Shown here in pieces: positions 21,401-35,300 of a stretch of DNA of 64,000 nt (its first letter is position 1; each line of letters opens with the position of its first letter). Origin of the DNA: Ectocarpus siliculosus. Its lineage: Eukaryota > Sar > Phaeophyceae > Ectocarpales > Ectocarpaceae. The notes under the pieces were generated by a model. It had not been told where the DNA came from. It did no database searches and saw only the letters and a list, made by a program, of their open reading frames with translations. The stretch covers positions 540,025 to 604,024 of the forward strand of contig FN649744.1 of the NCBI GenBank assembly GCA_000310025.1, given 5' to 3'. The translations under genes and the position numbers were made by a program.

Positions 21401-24400
21401 GATATTTCTACGAAAAGCCCTTGACGAGATGTTTTCAAAACCACAATTTTTGGTGTTTGCACAAGCTTGGTCGAGGAGCAATCGAGCTTTGAAAATCGGT
21501 CTAGGGGCGGTGCCATCTTTTGTACCTGGTATGTATCAGTACGGTACTTTTCCGTCTCCACATGCGTCACGTTCTTCCCGCTCGCGCCCTTGCTGGGTTG
21601 TTGGGGCCATACAGCACACCGGATTTTGTACGCTGTGCTGTAAGTGCCGTTGTCTCTTTATTCCCGATTTTCCCTTTACTGTAATAAGAGTGTCGAGGAC
21701 GGTCGTCACACCACCCCCCTCGACACAGAGCGGCAAGTGTGGACCTAAAACCGCCGTCGGACGAATTCGTGCAAATTTTCAAATGGACAGTAGCGGCTAC
21801 GGTTTAAGGGAAAATATTTAAGAGAAAGTACGGATTTAAGAGAGTGAAATTGGCTTGTCCCCACCTAATGGGTTTAAGAGAGAAACCGGATTTTAGAGAT
21901 AATCTCTCTGTATTTCTGAGACTTTTTCTATAAATCGAACATCTGGAAACCTCGTGGACATCACACATCACACATCAGTGTTGCCATGCCGGATTTTTTT
22001 TTTTGTATATTTTTCGACCTTTTCCGGCACCGCCGCCACTACAACCAACCCACCACCGTCACGTATGAAGGCACCTCCGAGTAGATATATTGTAGTCCTG
22101 ACAAGTCCTTCCCGCAGAAGAAACGAAGGGAAACGAGGGCGTGTGGCGTTCTGGGTAGGGAAAACAGCGTTGGAAAAGTACCGACGCAGTAATCAGGCTT
22201 TTTTCCGATGTGGGACTTTTTCCCATACCATCCCCGGGCAAGCGGTTTGGCGCACTTACGCCCACCTGGCGCCACCCTGGGTCTACGTGGGCTGCTGAAA
22301 CCATATAGTACTTGCACATCCTACTAGACGCTGTATACCAGTTTTCCGCGATTGTTTCGCAGTTTGTGCTTGTTACGAGGGTCACACGACACGCTGACTA
22401 GGAGACAGATCTGGTTGAACAGACGGATTTGGAGGACGCATCAGTATATGACGCTGGGCCGTGCAACTTGAACCAAACGGTGGGCACACAAGCTGATGTC
22501 GTTGGCTTTCTGTAGCATCCATGACATTAGGTGTTCGTTGCTTGTGGATGGAGATATCGACAAACATGAAAAGTGGATCTGGGCCCTCTTCCCAGTCTTG
22601 TGCCAAGAGAATTTGCTCCAGTTGCTCCGCAATCGGAAGACATCGAAAGGGCGGCGGAAGGGAGGGAAAAAAAAGGGCAAACGACACAACAGGGTATACC
22701 CTGGTCGAAAAGCGACACACCTGGGTACACAGTCATTAACAGCAGTAAATGCACTCATATCATTGGTCAGCGCCGAATTTCACCCCGGTGCGTCCGAAAA
22801 GGCGCAGGGTATACCCTGCCGTGACTACTTTTCTCAACAACTGTACCCTGTTTTCGGAAATGTACCCTGACCTGACGGGAAATGAGACCCTTTCATCATC
22901 ATTTCCCCCGCAGGAATCTTTCCAACTCCTTTTCCCCTCCAACCATGGGATACCAAACGTCGAATCTTCCCGCCGAATAACAACCATGGCAACCGGGCAG
23001 GAATCAGTTCCCGCCCCTGCGAAACAACACCAACCATCAACTCTTCCGCTCTAAATCAACAACGGCCGGGCAATACCCCAGCACAATTGTTCCGTTTGGA
23101 AACATGGACACACGCGTACAAAACCCCGTGGACTATTGCTTGCCTCAGTCTATATGCGAAATGCACGGGTCACGCTATGAAAGCGAGACCGATCCAGCAT
23201 GGTTGACATGCATATATATGCATGTGTGTGCGTGTGTTGTCTGTTGTGTCTCAATTGCGGTGTGTTTCTTGCTTGAACTACTGCTGTAGCAGCAGCGGTC
23301 ACGCTTATCAGCCAACCAAGCCGACCAATCAATCAATGTAGTAAGAAGACGTCAGGCTTCAGCGGGATGAGCCGATGAAATACAACGCGAGCACTCTTTC
23401 TTCTCTCGGTGATTGAGTTGAACGACACAGCAGTGTCCTGCTGCTAGAGTAAGGATAAGACTCGTGTGTGCGTGATTGATGTCAAGGGTGTGTCTGCGTG
23501 TGCTGGTCCTGCCTCTCCCCTCCACCCTATCTGCGGGCGCGAGCTCGCCGCCAGCACAGGGCCACACATTGGCACATACGTGCACATAAATGCATGTCAA
23601 CCATGCTGGATCGGTCTCTCGCTTTCATAGCGTGACCCGTGCATTTCGCATATAGACTGAGGCAAGCAGTAGTCCACGGGGTATTGTACGCGTGTGTCCA
23701 TGTTTCCAAACGGAACAATTGTGCTGCGGTATTGCCCGGCCGTTGTTGATTTAGAGCGGAAGAGTTGATGGTTGGTGTTGTTTCGCAGGGACGGGAACTG
23801 ATTCCTGCCCGGTTGCCATGGTTGTTATTCGGCGGGAAGATTCGACGTTTGGTATCCCATGGTTGGAGGGGAAAAGGAATTGGGAAGATTCCTGCGGGGG
23901 AAATGATTGATGAAAGGGTCTCATTTCCCGTCAGGTCAGGGTACATTTCCGAAAACAGGGTACAGTTGTTGAGAAAAGTAGTCACGGCAGGGTATACCCT
24001 GCGCCTTTTCGGACGCACAGGGGTGAAATTCGGCGCTGACCAATGATATGAGTGCATTTACTGCTGTTAATGACTGTGTACCCAGGTGTGTCGCTTTTCG
24101 ACCAGGGTATACCCTGTTGTGTCGTTTGCCCTTTCTTTTTTGGCGCAAGAAAAAAAATCTGACAGTCCAGCCTAGACCCGAAGGGGTTAAACCGTAGCCG
24201 CTACTACTATTTACTAGCTATATGTACAACATCAACCAGCGCAGAGCAAAAGGACGACAATCAGCTGGATGTGACAAAGGGTTGCCTATGCAGCAGTTCG
24301 ATGCTGCCCAGCTATTATGAGTCATGCTTGTGACGTGGTCGTGCAGTGCGACACCGCCACTCAAGGCATGAGGTTTTTACCCGCTGTGTATTCTGTGAGA

Positions 24401-24999
24401 CTTGTATATCTTGCAGATGCGGCCGAATAGGGCTGGCTGTGTTCCCTGCTGCAAAAGCGCAACAACAAGGTTTCTCGGCATACGTTATAGTCTAAATAGC
24501 CGGCACGACGAGGAACCAAACTAGAATTGCAAACATGTTATATGGCTAGAATAGCGCCACTGCTGCTCGAAGGGCTACCCAGCACCAATGGACTCGATGC
24601 CCTCTCCCCTGCTACCTGCTGTACCTACATCTAGTGTTTTGCTAGGAGATTGAGCGTCGGCTAGGATAGCGTGGTCGATGAGGCCGGGTGGGCAACGAAA
24701 GGATAATCAAAGACGTATGTAAAACAATCGCATTTCAATGCCGTGAACCCAGATCCAAGTCGATATATCTGTCAACAAATATTAATATTACGACTACTTG
24801 TAGGCCCACTCGAGTGGCACGGGGTTGGTGTGTTCCCGCACCGCCGAAGCACACACCACAATTGCTTGCTGGGGGCAACCCTGGCTCTATGTCGTCCGCG
24901 CTAGTGCCGTACAAACCTACCTCGATTGTGCTGGCGTCGTCCAGGCGCGGAGTCGTGGGTGAGGTAAGTACCACAGTAGTCACAATAGTAGCGCGGCAT
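18454..24999 (-). CDS. SNRPC: U1 small nuclear ribonucleoprotein C
   Basis: Four minus-strand exons join in phase: 24999-24921, 20006-19926, 19563-19424 and 18696-18454 (stop). They encode 180 residues, near the usual 150-200. Exons 1 and 2 together make the U1-type C2H2 zinc finger: [16 protein letters not shown] with Cys6 and Cys9, then His24 and His30 across the junction ([16 protein letters not shown]). Exons 3 and 4 encode the Met/Gly/Pro-rich tail (repeated FMGGGPMMG and PRPGG). U1C binds the U1 snRNP through this finger and stabilises U1 pairing with the 5' splice site. Intron 1 is about 4.9 kb and holds two foldback structures. The gene follows the SRP receptor gene on the same strand, 1.3 kb apart. 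Confidence 0.96.
21331..21518. repeat. Short imperfect palindrome (foldback)
   Basis: The left arm starts AGATGACACCGCC and runs through TTTCAAAGCTCGATTGCTCC. The right arm is its reverse complement, ending GGCGGTGCCATCT at 21518. Arms are about 75 bp with a spacer of about 35-40 bp. It may be a small foldback or MITE-like element. I see no clear target duplication. Confidence 0.7.
22671..24134. repeat. Large inverted repeat, arms about 545 bp
   Basis: Left arm 22671-23214 and right arm 23589-24134 are near-identical reverse complements around a spacer of about 375 bp. The same peptide ([20 protein letters not shown]) reads forward from 22749 and backward from 24057. The arms contain several short GGGTATACCC palindromes. 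It has the build of a foldback transposon or an inverted pair of elements, inside SNRPC intron 1. A diverged single-arm relative is seen at about 37120-37430. No transposase is encoded. Confidence 0.9.
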
Positions 25000-26308
25000 A
25001 TCGTCCCCCACGGCTGCTGAAGGAACGTATCTGCTGTCCCACGAGCGCAATTGAGCAATTGAGCGCAAGAAGTGGGGGTGACGCAACCAGCAGGTTTCAT
25101 CGTACCTGGGGTACGGGGTATGCGGTCCTGGACCAAAGGATCTTGCGATCTTGACAACCACACTCTAGACTGGACCGCCTTGCGGGAAATTCTAGACTAC
25201 GTACGCAAAGTCACGTCGAGTGCTACGATGGAGATCGGGTTTGGCAGGAGCCGCGGGGGAGGTTGGACGACAGTCTCTTTGTGTGACGTCCCATTTATTT
25301 TGGACGCCAGCATGTAGCTGGACCATCGACGCATCAGCCGGTGTCGAACACCTGCAACAGGCGCCACACATTCATTGTACATAATAATAACGTGGTACCG
25401 GTTTATACCGGTTTATATATAACCGCTTTGCAAGGCATCACCGCTAAACCTCCTTTAGCGGCAATGAATCGCTCAACCGGGAAACCGCCAATCTTTTCGC
25501 AACGAGAGCAGCGTCGAAAGTTTTTTTCCTGGAGAGGGTCTGCGTGTGTGTGCCTCATTGCAGCAGTCCCACGATGTTGTGTGGGAGGATGAAGAAGTAG
25601 CCACCTCCATTCTGTTCCGTTTTTTTTTCACGTCTCGGTGTACGTGTGTGCGAAGTGGATTGTCCTACAATTGTATGCATACGGATATTTTATTTCTTTG
25701 TTTCCCGCGTGCAGCTGTATAGCGCGAGTTGGTTTTTTGTGCGCGTGCCTGATGGTGCTAGAAGGCCTTCCACTTCTTTGCGCTTGGGTGGATTCGAGAC
25801 GCGTGGGGAAGTCTGAACCGCCTTGAATGCACTCGAGTGGCAAGGTGATGCATCCCGCTGCCATCCGGATCCTCCACCTCCCCACACACCGTGCATGAGG
25901 CCACCACAAACCACTCTCACGAATATTCAAGATTATCCTCCTTAGGTACGTTGCCCGAGACTAGCGGCGTAGACCTATCACGCATTGGTGTGTAGTGTGT
26001 GGATCGATCAAACAACGTCCGCTCACGTGTCATGTAATTTCACCACCACATGAAGCACATCAAACTCTCCTTTCGGGTGCACATACAAGTAGGCTTTATT
26101 GGGACATCTTCCGCGCACGCTCAATGGGGGTAGACTACACGCTACCACGTTGCACCTAGTTGGGAAACCGATGGCATCTAACTGAAGCACGAAAACTGAC
26201 TCCCTTGTTCGTGATTTGCTTTGAGCTCGTTCAGACGAACAGCGGCCAGAGCTTTCACGCCGCTACAGCAGCTTAACCCCACTTTTCTGTTGAAGTCCTG
26301 AGCCGTCA
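25000..26308. other. Spacer between SNRPC and SRPRA
   Basis: Contains the presumed SNRPC promoter and SRPRA 3' UTR. A repeat of about 65 bp (about 25838-25905) resembles sequence at about 36766-36860. Short ACCGGTTTAT direct repeats lie near 25395. No gene seen. Confidence 0.4.
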
Positions 26309-29300
26309 TCATCCGAAGAGCGCCTTAATGACATAGTTGACGTTGAGCTTTCGCAAGTGGGTGTACTTCTGACCCGTCCCGACAAAAAGAATCGGTTGTC
26401 CCGTCTTGTAGCACATGGAAAGCGCGGCGCCCACCTTTTACACAAAATGCCGAAATATAGCAAGGAGGCATGGGTCATCACGAAATTGATCACCAACAAA
26501 AGAGTGGCCTTTCCTACATTGTCCGTTTTGCGCGGTACAGGATGTGCATTAGCCACACAACGTCGTAGTGTTAACGCGGTAGTGCATATTGCTCGCGGGT
26601 GTAATTGATGGAGTGAAGCGAGTTGGGTGATTTTCAATTGCAACCTGTGCCAGGCAACCGCAAAAGCAGCAGTGGTGCCCGTCCAGGTTGATACGCGACC
26701 AATTAAGGCGTTACATATATGAGCCGAGTTACGGTCTAGTATAAACTGGTATGACTCTAAGTTGCTGTTCCTGGGGAATCCGCCGACCGTACCTTCGTGT
26801 CTATCGTGTCGAACTTAGTGAGAACGACACCATCGATCTGGTGATACCGACCCGCCGGAGAATTGTTCGCCAACGCCTGCAAGACGGTAGCCGTGGAAAC
26901 AGCGGAAGTACCGATCGAGTAATTAAAGAAGTAACAATCTAAAGAACTCGCTGGTGTATGGTCCTACTTCTGGGCAAACGCACAAGCCAGGGGACTGAGG
27001 ACAACGTCGGCCGGTACGTTCGCACTTAAGTACAAGATACTTAGTAGGGGTGGCACCGAGAAGTACAGCATGGTGCCGGGGACACCAGCGAAGAGATGCG
27101 AACAATAAACCTTCAAGGCGAACAGGCAAAGCCCTTTGTGGAAAAGTCCACTCATTGCATCTTGTACCGCACACGGTGTACGAGGCGAAGTGCGTAAACG
27201 ATTCGCAGACTGCAAGCGCTACTCCGCATGGCGCACCTGGTTGAACATCTGCAGCTGGTTGACTCCATCATTGCCTACGAGGGCCTCGCCGACAAACAGC
27301 ACTAATTCCGGCTCGTTCTCATTAATAAGCTTGCTCAGCGCTCGCATTAATGGCTCGTTGTTCTGTCAACATCACCACGAACAAAAGAGGCACAAGCAGC
27401 ATGCCTGCAAATTCATTTTTTGATCCTAAATCGTCCACGTACCACCGCCGGATTGGTGAACAAGACATTTTCGTTTCTCACGCATGGGTGCGGTCAACAG
27501 AGGAAGCTAGTGTATCACAGAGGGGAAAAATTACCAGCATTGCATAATTCAGGCAACTTCCATGGAATACGTGGTAAAAAAGGTGAGGGAGGCTCTTCAA
27601 AGGTCTAATCGTGCCCCGCGCCCAACCTCGCCCACGGCTTCCACGCACAGACGAGGTGTAATACTGTGGAGAAGACGCTTCACGCAGCTAGCACAAGGTT
27701 CGGCTCGCACCTGCATTCTGCCCGCTGTGTCGATCAAGACGCAGTCGTAACCCTCTTCTGCCGCGTGCTTGACAGCCTCTCGCGCCACCGCGGAAGAGTC
27801 TCTTGCGTATCCTGTGCAAGTCAAGTCATGCAGTGTCGCCCATCGTCACGTACGGCCAACGCAGCCTTTGGAGCCGTTGCTCGAACTCCCTAAAGACAAC
27901 TATATTACTCTTCCGTGACCATAGACGTTGATCAAAAGTGGCAGAGCACCGTGTAAAAGAGCAATCCAATAAATAGCTCAGACAGCAGGTAGGTGCGTGC
28001 TGTCTTCATGGTGGTTGCTCATCCAAGGTATGCGTGGGGTATCTCTCCTTACATGCCGCGTCGATCACAGCATGAAAATCAAAGCGAGAGAGAGTATCAC
28101 TAAAAAATAGCTAACCTTTCTCGAATAGAGGGACATCGAGACAGCGGCAGTGCACTCGAAGTTGCTCCACTGCCCCTGACCTAAATGTGTCGCATGCGGC
28201 AATGAGAACCTGGTGGAAACGACAGGTGAGAACCGATGTGTGTCGCGATAAGAAAGGAGGACGGTTGATTTGCAGGCGAGGCAAGTTCATCGTGACAAGC
28301 TATTGCGGTACGCTGCATGTGTACTGCTGTCTCTCGGGATACGTGAGCGCGGAAGTGACTGTGCACGGCAAACAAAGCTACGCGGTAGATTGTTACTCCT
28401 ATGTATTCTCGTCTTGAGGATGATAGGAACGTGTGCAAAACGCTTGCGATACACGCGCTGAGGTTAGAAATTAGTGAAAATGTGAACAGGACCGAACACC
28501 TAACAGTAGCCTACTACACCAGCAAAGCGTCGTTTTTCTTCCTACCCTTGGCGACCCCAACCGTCTACAACACACAGTAAACTCCTGCACACGTCGTTTC
28601 GGGTTTCGGGGACATGTATCACTCAAATTCGAAAGTCCTTCATATAAACGGTTAATTTTTTAGAAGTAGCGTTGGACGTCCAGTCATGGTGCAAGGTCTT
28701 GGCATGCAAATCAGCGGTTTTCGATTCTTTGCTCCAAGAGCACACCTGGATGGGACTTCAAGACACAGAAACACCTTTCGGTAGGGTCGCAGTGTTGCAG
28801 ATCGGCACCAAATCCACTCATAGTTGTTTTTCAAGGCTGGAAACCACAGCCCTCTCTGATCTTTCGATCTTCACAAGAACGGTAGATCTCGATTCGATCT
28901 GATCGTGATTCCTACAGCAGGTACTGCTGTGGATTTGGGATATATACCCAGGAACGGACATTAACCTTCCTTGTAAAAAAACGGGGAAATCGGTTAAGAT
29001 TCGTGCTAGAAACCTCGGAAACGATACCTTACAACCCAAAGAGGAGACAGAGAGATCGCCCGAAACTATTTTTTATCTTAATCTCGGGCAACCACCAATA
29101 GAGTCGACATCAGATCGAGCGAGCGATCCCCGACCTCCAACAATGGTCGTGTCGTTCCTACCGACGACGGCCGTCTGATTCAATCGATGCCCTCACATCA
29201 CGAAATAATGGTGGCTCCCTACCGCAGGTTGTGGTTGCTCGTCAGGAGCTGCGGTCGACCGCACACAAAAAAAAAGCATGACACAGACGGATAATCTTCC

Positions 29301-32300
29301 TGTGCTCAATCGTATTCACCGAGAGCCAAACTCCTGCACAACAGCTCCACGTCGATCTTCAAAAAGACATCCAAGACAATGCGACTCGATAGACAGATTC
29401 CATGGTGTAATCATCTTGCTATTACCTCCCCATGCAACCAACTGAAACACGGCCAAATCTGTCGGGTCGCACCAGCAGCAACTTACTGCATATTACGAGA
29501 GTCCCCACACACCTCGGACATGTCCTGATGTGATATTATAGAAGCGAAGATTGAGCCATATCAACATTTGGGGACACCTAACATCCGTCCGCCTTCTTCA
29601 TCTACGACGGTAGAACTACAGCGGGTATATAGTGCCAAACTACCAAACACCGGGAGGTACCAAGCACGTCTTTTTCACCTTGATGCCATTCTCCTTCAGG
29701 TAGTACGCCACCTTTGCCAGAGAGGTAGACTTTCCAACGCCGTTTATTCCAACAAAGGCCATTGAGTACACCTTTCCTCTCGACCGCGCGGCCTTGACCT
29801 GTTGAATGCGTTCGGGCACGTTCGAAATGGGCACGCTTGAGTCGTGGCACACGCTTCGCGGACCTTCAGCATTGGACGTGAGCGACTTGCCCCCAAAAGT
29901 CCCCCAAACCAGCTCTTGACACCTGCATCGAATCGACCGCTCCAGTACAGCATGTGCGACATGTGGATTTCACGATTCGACAGGTGGGGAACAGTATGCT
30001 ACCAGACTGCTACTGTTTCATCCGTACCTCGCGCAGAACGTCGGTTGACTTCTTGGGCGTGAGGACCCTGGACACCGCCTCCTTCAGAGCTGACTGAACC
30101 GCCGTCTTCACCCTGAACGCACCAGTACAAGCAACAAACAAACGTGCACGTTAGCACAAGGTCTGCCCGCACGCAAGTGGTACAACACAGTTTGGTGTTT
30201 GTGACCAAGGGCAAATCGAAACAACGCACAGCAGACAAAAAATATACAGTATGATTTACAATTAGCAACAATATCATGTCCTGGGGGGCGCACCGGGTGA
30301 AAGACTTGAGTTTCTGGTCGATGAGCGTTGCTTGTACCGATGCTGTGATGTCATTTGCTACCTCCGAGGCCACATTTCGACCCATGAGCTGCTCACGCAT
30401 CTTGGTCATCACTGGTTCGAGATCTCGCTCTTCGAGCACCTGTTTTTCACCACGGAATCGATCGGTGCAAATACATACAATTGGGACGAGAGAGCAGCCG
30501 TCAGATGAGAAACAAACGCCTATTATAGTTTGACTGAAAGGCTTCGGTAGCCTCTTGCGAGCGAAGCTCGCGAATGCCGTCGCGTGCAGTACTACGCAGC
30601 GACAGGACAGTTGCAGACACATTGCAGGAGCTCGATCACTTTGGGCCGGTTCGAAGGCACTCTTGAGTGCAACGCGACACACTCTTGATGGCGCCCTGTG
30701 TGCAGTGTTTCATTCGTCACAGAACGAAGCCGAACTCTTGCCCTCGAACCACCACCACCGACTAAAACATCCCATGTGGTCTCGGGGACTCACCTTCGTC
30801 CCAGTCAACCCGTGAAGGAACCCTCCCAGGCTCGTCTTGAGCAGTGTCCCTGCCCAAGAGCCCTTGTTCTCATCCGCATTCTCTGAGGCTTGCAGGTCCA
30901 AAATATCATCCTCGTCGAGGTCAGATTCTGGCTCGTCCCACTCTGCGGTCTGCATGTAGGTATGCGTGTGAACAACGAGGCCGAGTGATTGCTTCGAACA
31001 AATTGGTGGTGAATACGGGGTATATGGGGCACTCAAAGATTCAAACACCTCGCAGATACTTTCAAACCCGCTTGATGAGGATCTTTGCAAAGGGCCGCCG
31101 CGCTTCCCTACATATTGTACACGACCCGCGCGGACTTCGCATGGCACGGCCAACTGTTCACTACACACCGAAACGACGTCGTCCTACCCTTTATGACCTT
31201 CGGCACGGCTCGACAGCCCGGGCGACGAAGTCACTTGTGTCACGCTGTCATCGTGAGACACGTAGGACGGTCAACCGTTGCAAACGTTAAGCCCAGGACA
31301 AGAAAAACTTTCCACTCCCTTGCTCCTTGGGAGTGTACAAATGTCAATATGCTTAGGTGCGCTTTCACGCACGATGAGTACAACGAATTGGTGTACACGT
31401 TCAAGTGCAGCAGCGTAATGGAACGAAGAAAATCTGGGCGACTTACCTCCCCGTCTTCCGGCATATACGTAGATCGCATTTCAGCCATGAGCACCTCATC
31501 GCCTGCGTCACCCTCCTCTCGCTACTCAACCGGCCGGGGGAATGGACACATTCGATCCATTCGGGCACGAAATAGAGGTGAAGGGTGTCAGAGCATGGGT
31601 GCATTGGACTTGAGTAGAAGGTGGTCTCCTAGTAATGACTTGTTCGACAACTCTACGGGGGGTAGCAGGTGTACGTGAATTTCCATGCTGATCGGCCACG
31701 AAACTAACCTGGTGAAGACATGATTGATAGAAAACCAAGTGCAGGTGTTCATTGCAAGCGTGTCGGCAAGCCCCTGCTACTGCAGCACTTCCCCATGCGT
31801 GTACGGATAACCTTCAACCGGATCGAATCGAACCGCTGCCAGTACATGTAACGTGGACTCCCAGGATTGAAGCGAGTTTCAAAGCAAACAACTATCTACT
31901 GGTTTGGTGGATGAATTGATGGATACCTTGGATCTGTCTAGCGCCTCCTTAGCCTTTTCTCCCAGCTGTTTTCCGCTTCCGCTGCCGTCGTGCCACACCG
32001 TCCCTTTCTTCTTCTCCTTCTTGCCTCCACCGGCTTGCGATGGTGTTGGCGGCGACAGCGACTGCTCGGGGGTCGACAAAACATGGGCACGATGAATACA
32101 CGCGATGCGTCGACTTAGTTCAGCCAAATGGCGTGCGATACGAAATTCCGGGGCATGTACGCAGAGGCCTATTAACCTCTTTACAGCAACAGTCACGTAC
32201 TTACGGGGGGGCAGAAAAGTAATTTTGATGTTGACAAAATTTTGAAAACAAACGCAAGATCACCAGAAATTGCACAACAGACACACAAGACCAGTCGGAA

Positions 32301-35300
32301 GGCATCGCCAAAAAACAGAAATCGTTGATTCTCGCACAGGGCGGCAGTAGAGGCTGCTAAAAACAAACATTTCACGCGTCTACCTCCACACGCCTCCTTT
32401 GAAATCAAGACAAAAATTCACACCATTCTAAATTCAAGTCAATAGAGCCACATAGGGAGGCGCTCAAATAAGGTCAGTTTTGAGGGTTAGGCATTCTATT
32501 GTCATCAGCAGAGGACATCATGAAGATGGGTCGTGTGTGCTGACACGTGCAGGTTTGCTACTGGAGCTGAAATATTGAAGGTCGCAGCAGCCTCTGAAAA
32601 CAGTCCGAAATCTGCGCCGGATCCAAGCGGCATCCAACATTTGTCACAGCCGTGCTCGCCGCCACTGACACCAATCTCCTGAACCGCTGGTTTACAGCAG
32701 TAGCTAATGCCACTAGCTACTGCTGACAACCCGTGGTTCAGGGGTTTACGGTCCGTGGCGGTGATCACGGCTGTGACAAATGTTGGATTCCGCTTGGTTC
32801 CGGTGCAGATTTCAGACTATTTTCAGCGGCTGCTGCAACCTTCGATATTTCAGCTCCAAAAGCAAACCTGAACGTGCCAGCACGCCCGTCGCCTTTTCAT
32901 GGTGTCCTCTACTGACGACAGTAGAATGCCTAACCTAACCCTGGCGGGAAGGTTGTTTTCTTTCTTTGTATAGGACTTAAGTATGGGAAAAAGAGCCAGC
33001 GTCAAGACCCTCTTCTCCCTCCCCCTTAATTTACGGCAATCGGCAAATCAACACATAAAACTCTCCAGAAATCCTGTCTCCTCTGCGCTACATGGATATA
33101 CCACTCCGACTTTCATCGTAATCCTTGAACAAGAACCAATCCCCACCTGCCCATGACCCCCAGCCCCTCGGCCAGGCCTGCTGCCCCGCCTCCCTTTCGC
33201 TCCCGCCCTCGCCTGTAGTTGAGCCCTGGCGGCCGCCAGGTCATTGGCCTCTAATCGTCCTGGAACCGTATCGTCTGACTGGTCAAGCGATGTCGACGTG
33301 GTGCCGTCGTGTACTGCACTCGACAAGATGGATTTTGGCGCACGGGGCTTGCTCGTTGTCTTGATCGTCGATGGCTGCGGCGTCGGATACGCAAACACCA
33401 GGTTTCGTCAGTGCGTCCCGCATGAGTACTTGTAGGAGTATCCTCAAAACCACAACCAGACCCCGCGACTCATACGCCAATGCCTCTTCCATTTCCACGC
33501 AACGCACTCAAGCGCATCCCGAAAGAGAGATATAGTTATGCATGCCACGTAAGCACCATCACACACCTCGAATGATTCCAGTGAATGTGCGCGTGTTCCA
33601 GCAACCCCGACCGCATCACGCAACAACCAAGACAACGAGCTTAGTCGTAGGTCATCACTCACCTTCGGGGAAGAAGACGCGCGCCTGCCCTCTGCAGCGC
33701 TTCCCCTCTCTGCCTCCTTCAAGATACGATCGAAGTGCTCGTCGTACGCAACCGGTTCAGCGGCAGCCGCATTCTTGAGCGATGGACCATACCGTCTTAC
33801 AATGTCCTGTATGATGGCGAGGTGGCGAAATAGTAGTTGAGCTGCGTGAGGCGGAACAAAAGCCGAAGTGATACGTACGTCTACGCGTAGGGCGGGCTGA
33901 TGGTACAAAGGGGTCTAGCGACTTTTCCCAACCTGAACCTCTAACGAATTGCGAATAGAGAGAAGCACACGCGTGACGACAGAAGCGTGAAGCTACCTAT
34001 CCGCATATTTCAAAACAGGACCAACGGCAAGATGCTCTTGCCCGCCTAATGTTGTCCACCAGTCCCTCCACGTACTGCAACTGCAGGCTCTTCTGGTACA
34101 GCGCGACCACCACCAGCCCCAGCTCATTCGCCAGCGACCACCTTCATTATTAGGACGCCCACACAGCGTGGAGGCCATGGGGATATAAAAATATCAAGTG
34201 CAGAAGCGCAGCCGAGGCGAACGATCCCATGAGTGTTGACAGTCGAGTGATACATGAGACATGAACATAATAAAACAGCACAAACACTAGGGTCTGTGAC
34301 GACGATTGATTGATGACGCGCGCTTGCGTGAACTCAGAGGTCTTGTATGTATATCAAGATATCAGCTTTGGCCTTTCACCACGCGGACACGGGAACCGCC
34401 TCACGATCTTTTTCGCGGCGTCAACGGCGAAAGTCATTCCAACTCGACTGCCGCAGGATCGATCGAGGGTCGACGCAAGAGGCCGACACGCAGCGACTAG
34501 CTGTTAACCATGACTCAAACCTGTACAAAAATTCCTGAAATTTCCAAATATGTTCTCAAATTTCTGACAGTGCGAAGCTGTCACATAGCAGTGAGCAGTG
34601 CGGACCTGTACAGCACATTTGTACCCGAATGCTCCAACATCTGCATATTTCCAGCCCACGTTTTGATTGTTCAATGATCAGTACTGCGGAGAGTACGCAT
34701 GGGCAGGCCGGCTCCCCTTAAACCGCGCGGAATGCATACCTACATCAGACACACAGCCTGGCGAAAAGACATCGAATGCCGCGTACGTTCTTGAAAACTG
34801 CTGCTGTTTTACCACTTGCACAACTTCACGTACGACCGAACCTGTCTTTAAGCCTCGCGGCTCCAAACTGAGTCTCGGAACATGGGTGCATCGAAACATC
34901 GCGGCAGTTACAAGCTCTTCCTTTTTGTGACGTTGTGGTTTCTTGTTCTTTCACCCTATACATAAAAAAAGCCAGGATACACTTTTCAGCTAGCGTGGGT
35001 ACACCGTTGCAATAGCAGCACAGCATTGCGTTCATACATTCAGTTTCTATAACCGCCCGTTCACCTTTTTTCCTGCCCGCTGCGGTTGTATGATTCACTC
35101 TAACGATTGTGGAAGCCAGGATACACTTACAGAACTTGAAGTTATTGATATCATGGGAGCGCGGTGCACAGCAGTTCTCCAAGCGTCCATGCATGCGTGT
35201 GTGTGTTCTACATGTAGCGCCGGTTTACGCCTTTCGGAATACATATGACGTATCAGCCGGAGTCACACAGGGACTTCATATTTTCATGTTTTCCCACCTT

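Larger units (their letters stand above)
20007..24920 (-). other. Intron 1 of SNRPC
   Basis: Begins GTAGGT after the first-exon codon for Arg26 and ends AACAG. Its 4914 bases separate the two halves of the zinc finger. Apart from the inverted repeats at 21331-21518 and 22671-24134, I see no gene; the ORFs in the arms are mirror images of each other and reflect the repeat. Confidence 0.85.

Noticed and set aside
22749-24057. Two genes encoding the same peptide on opposite strands
   Set aside because: Explained by the inverted repeat; no start context, splice support or known domain.
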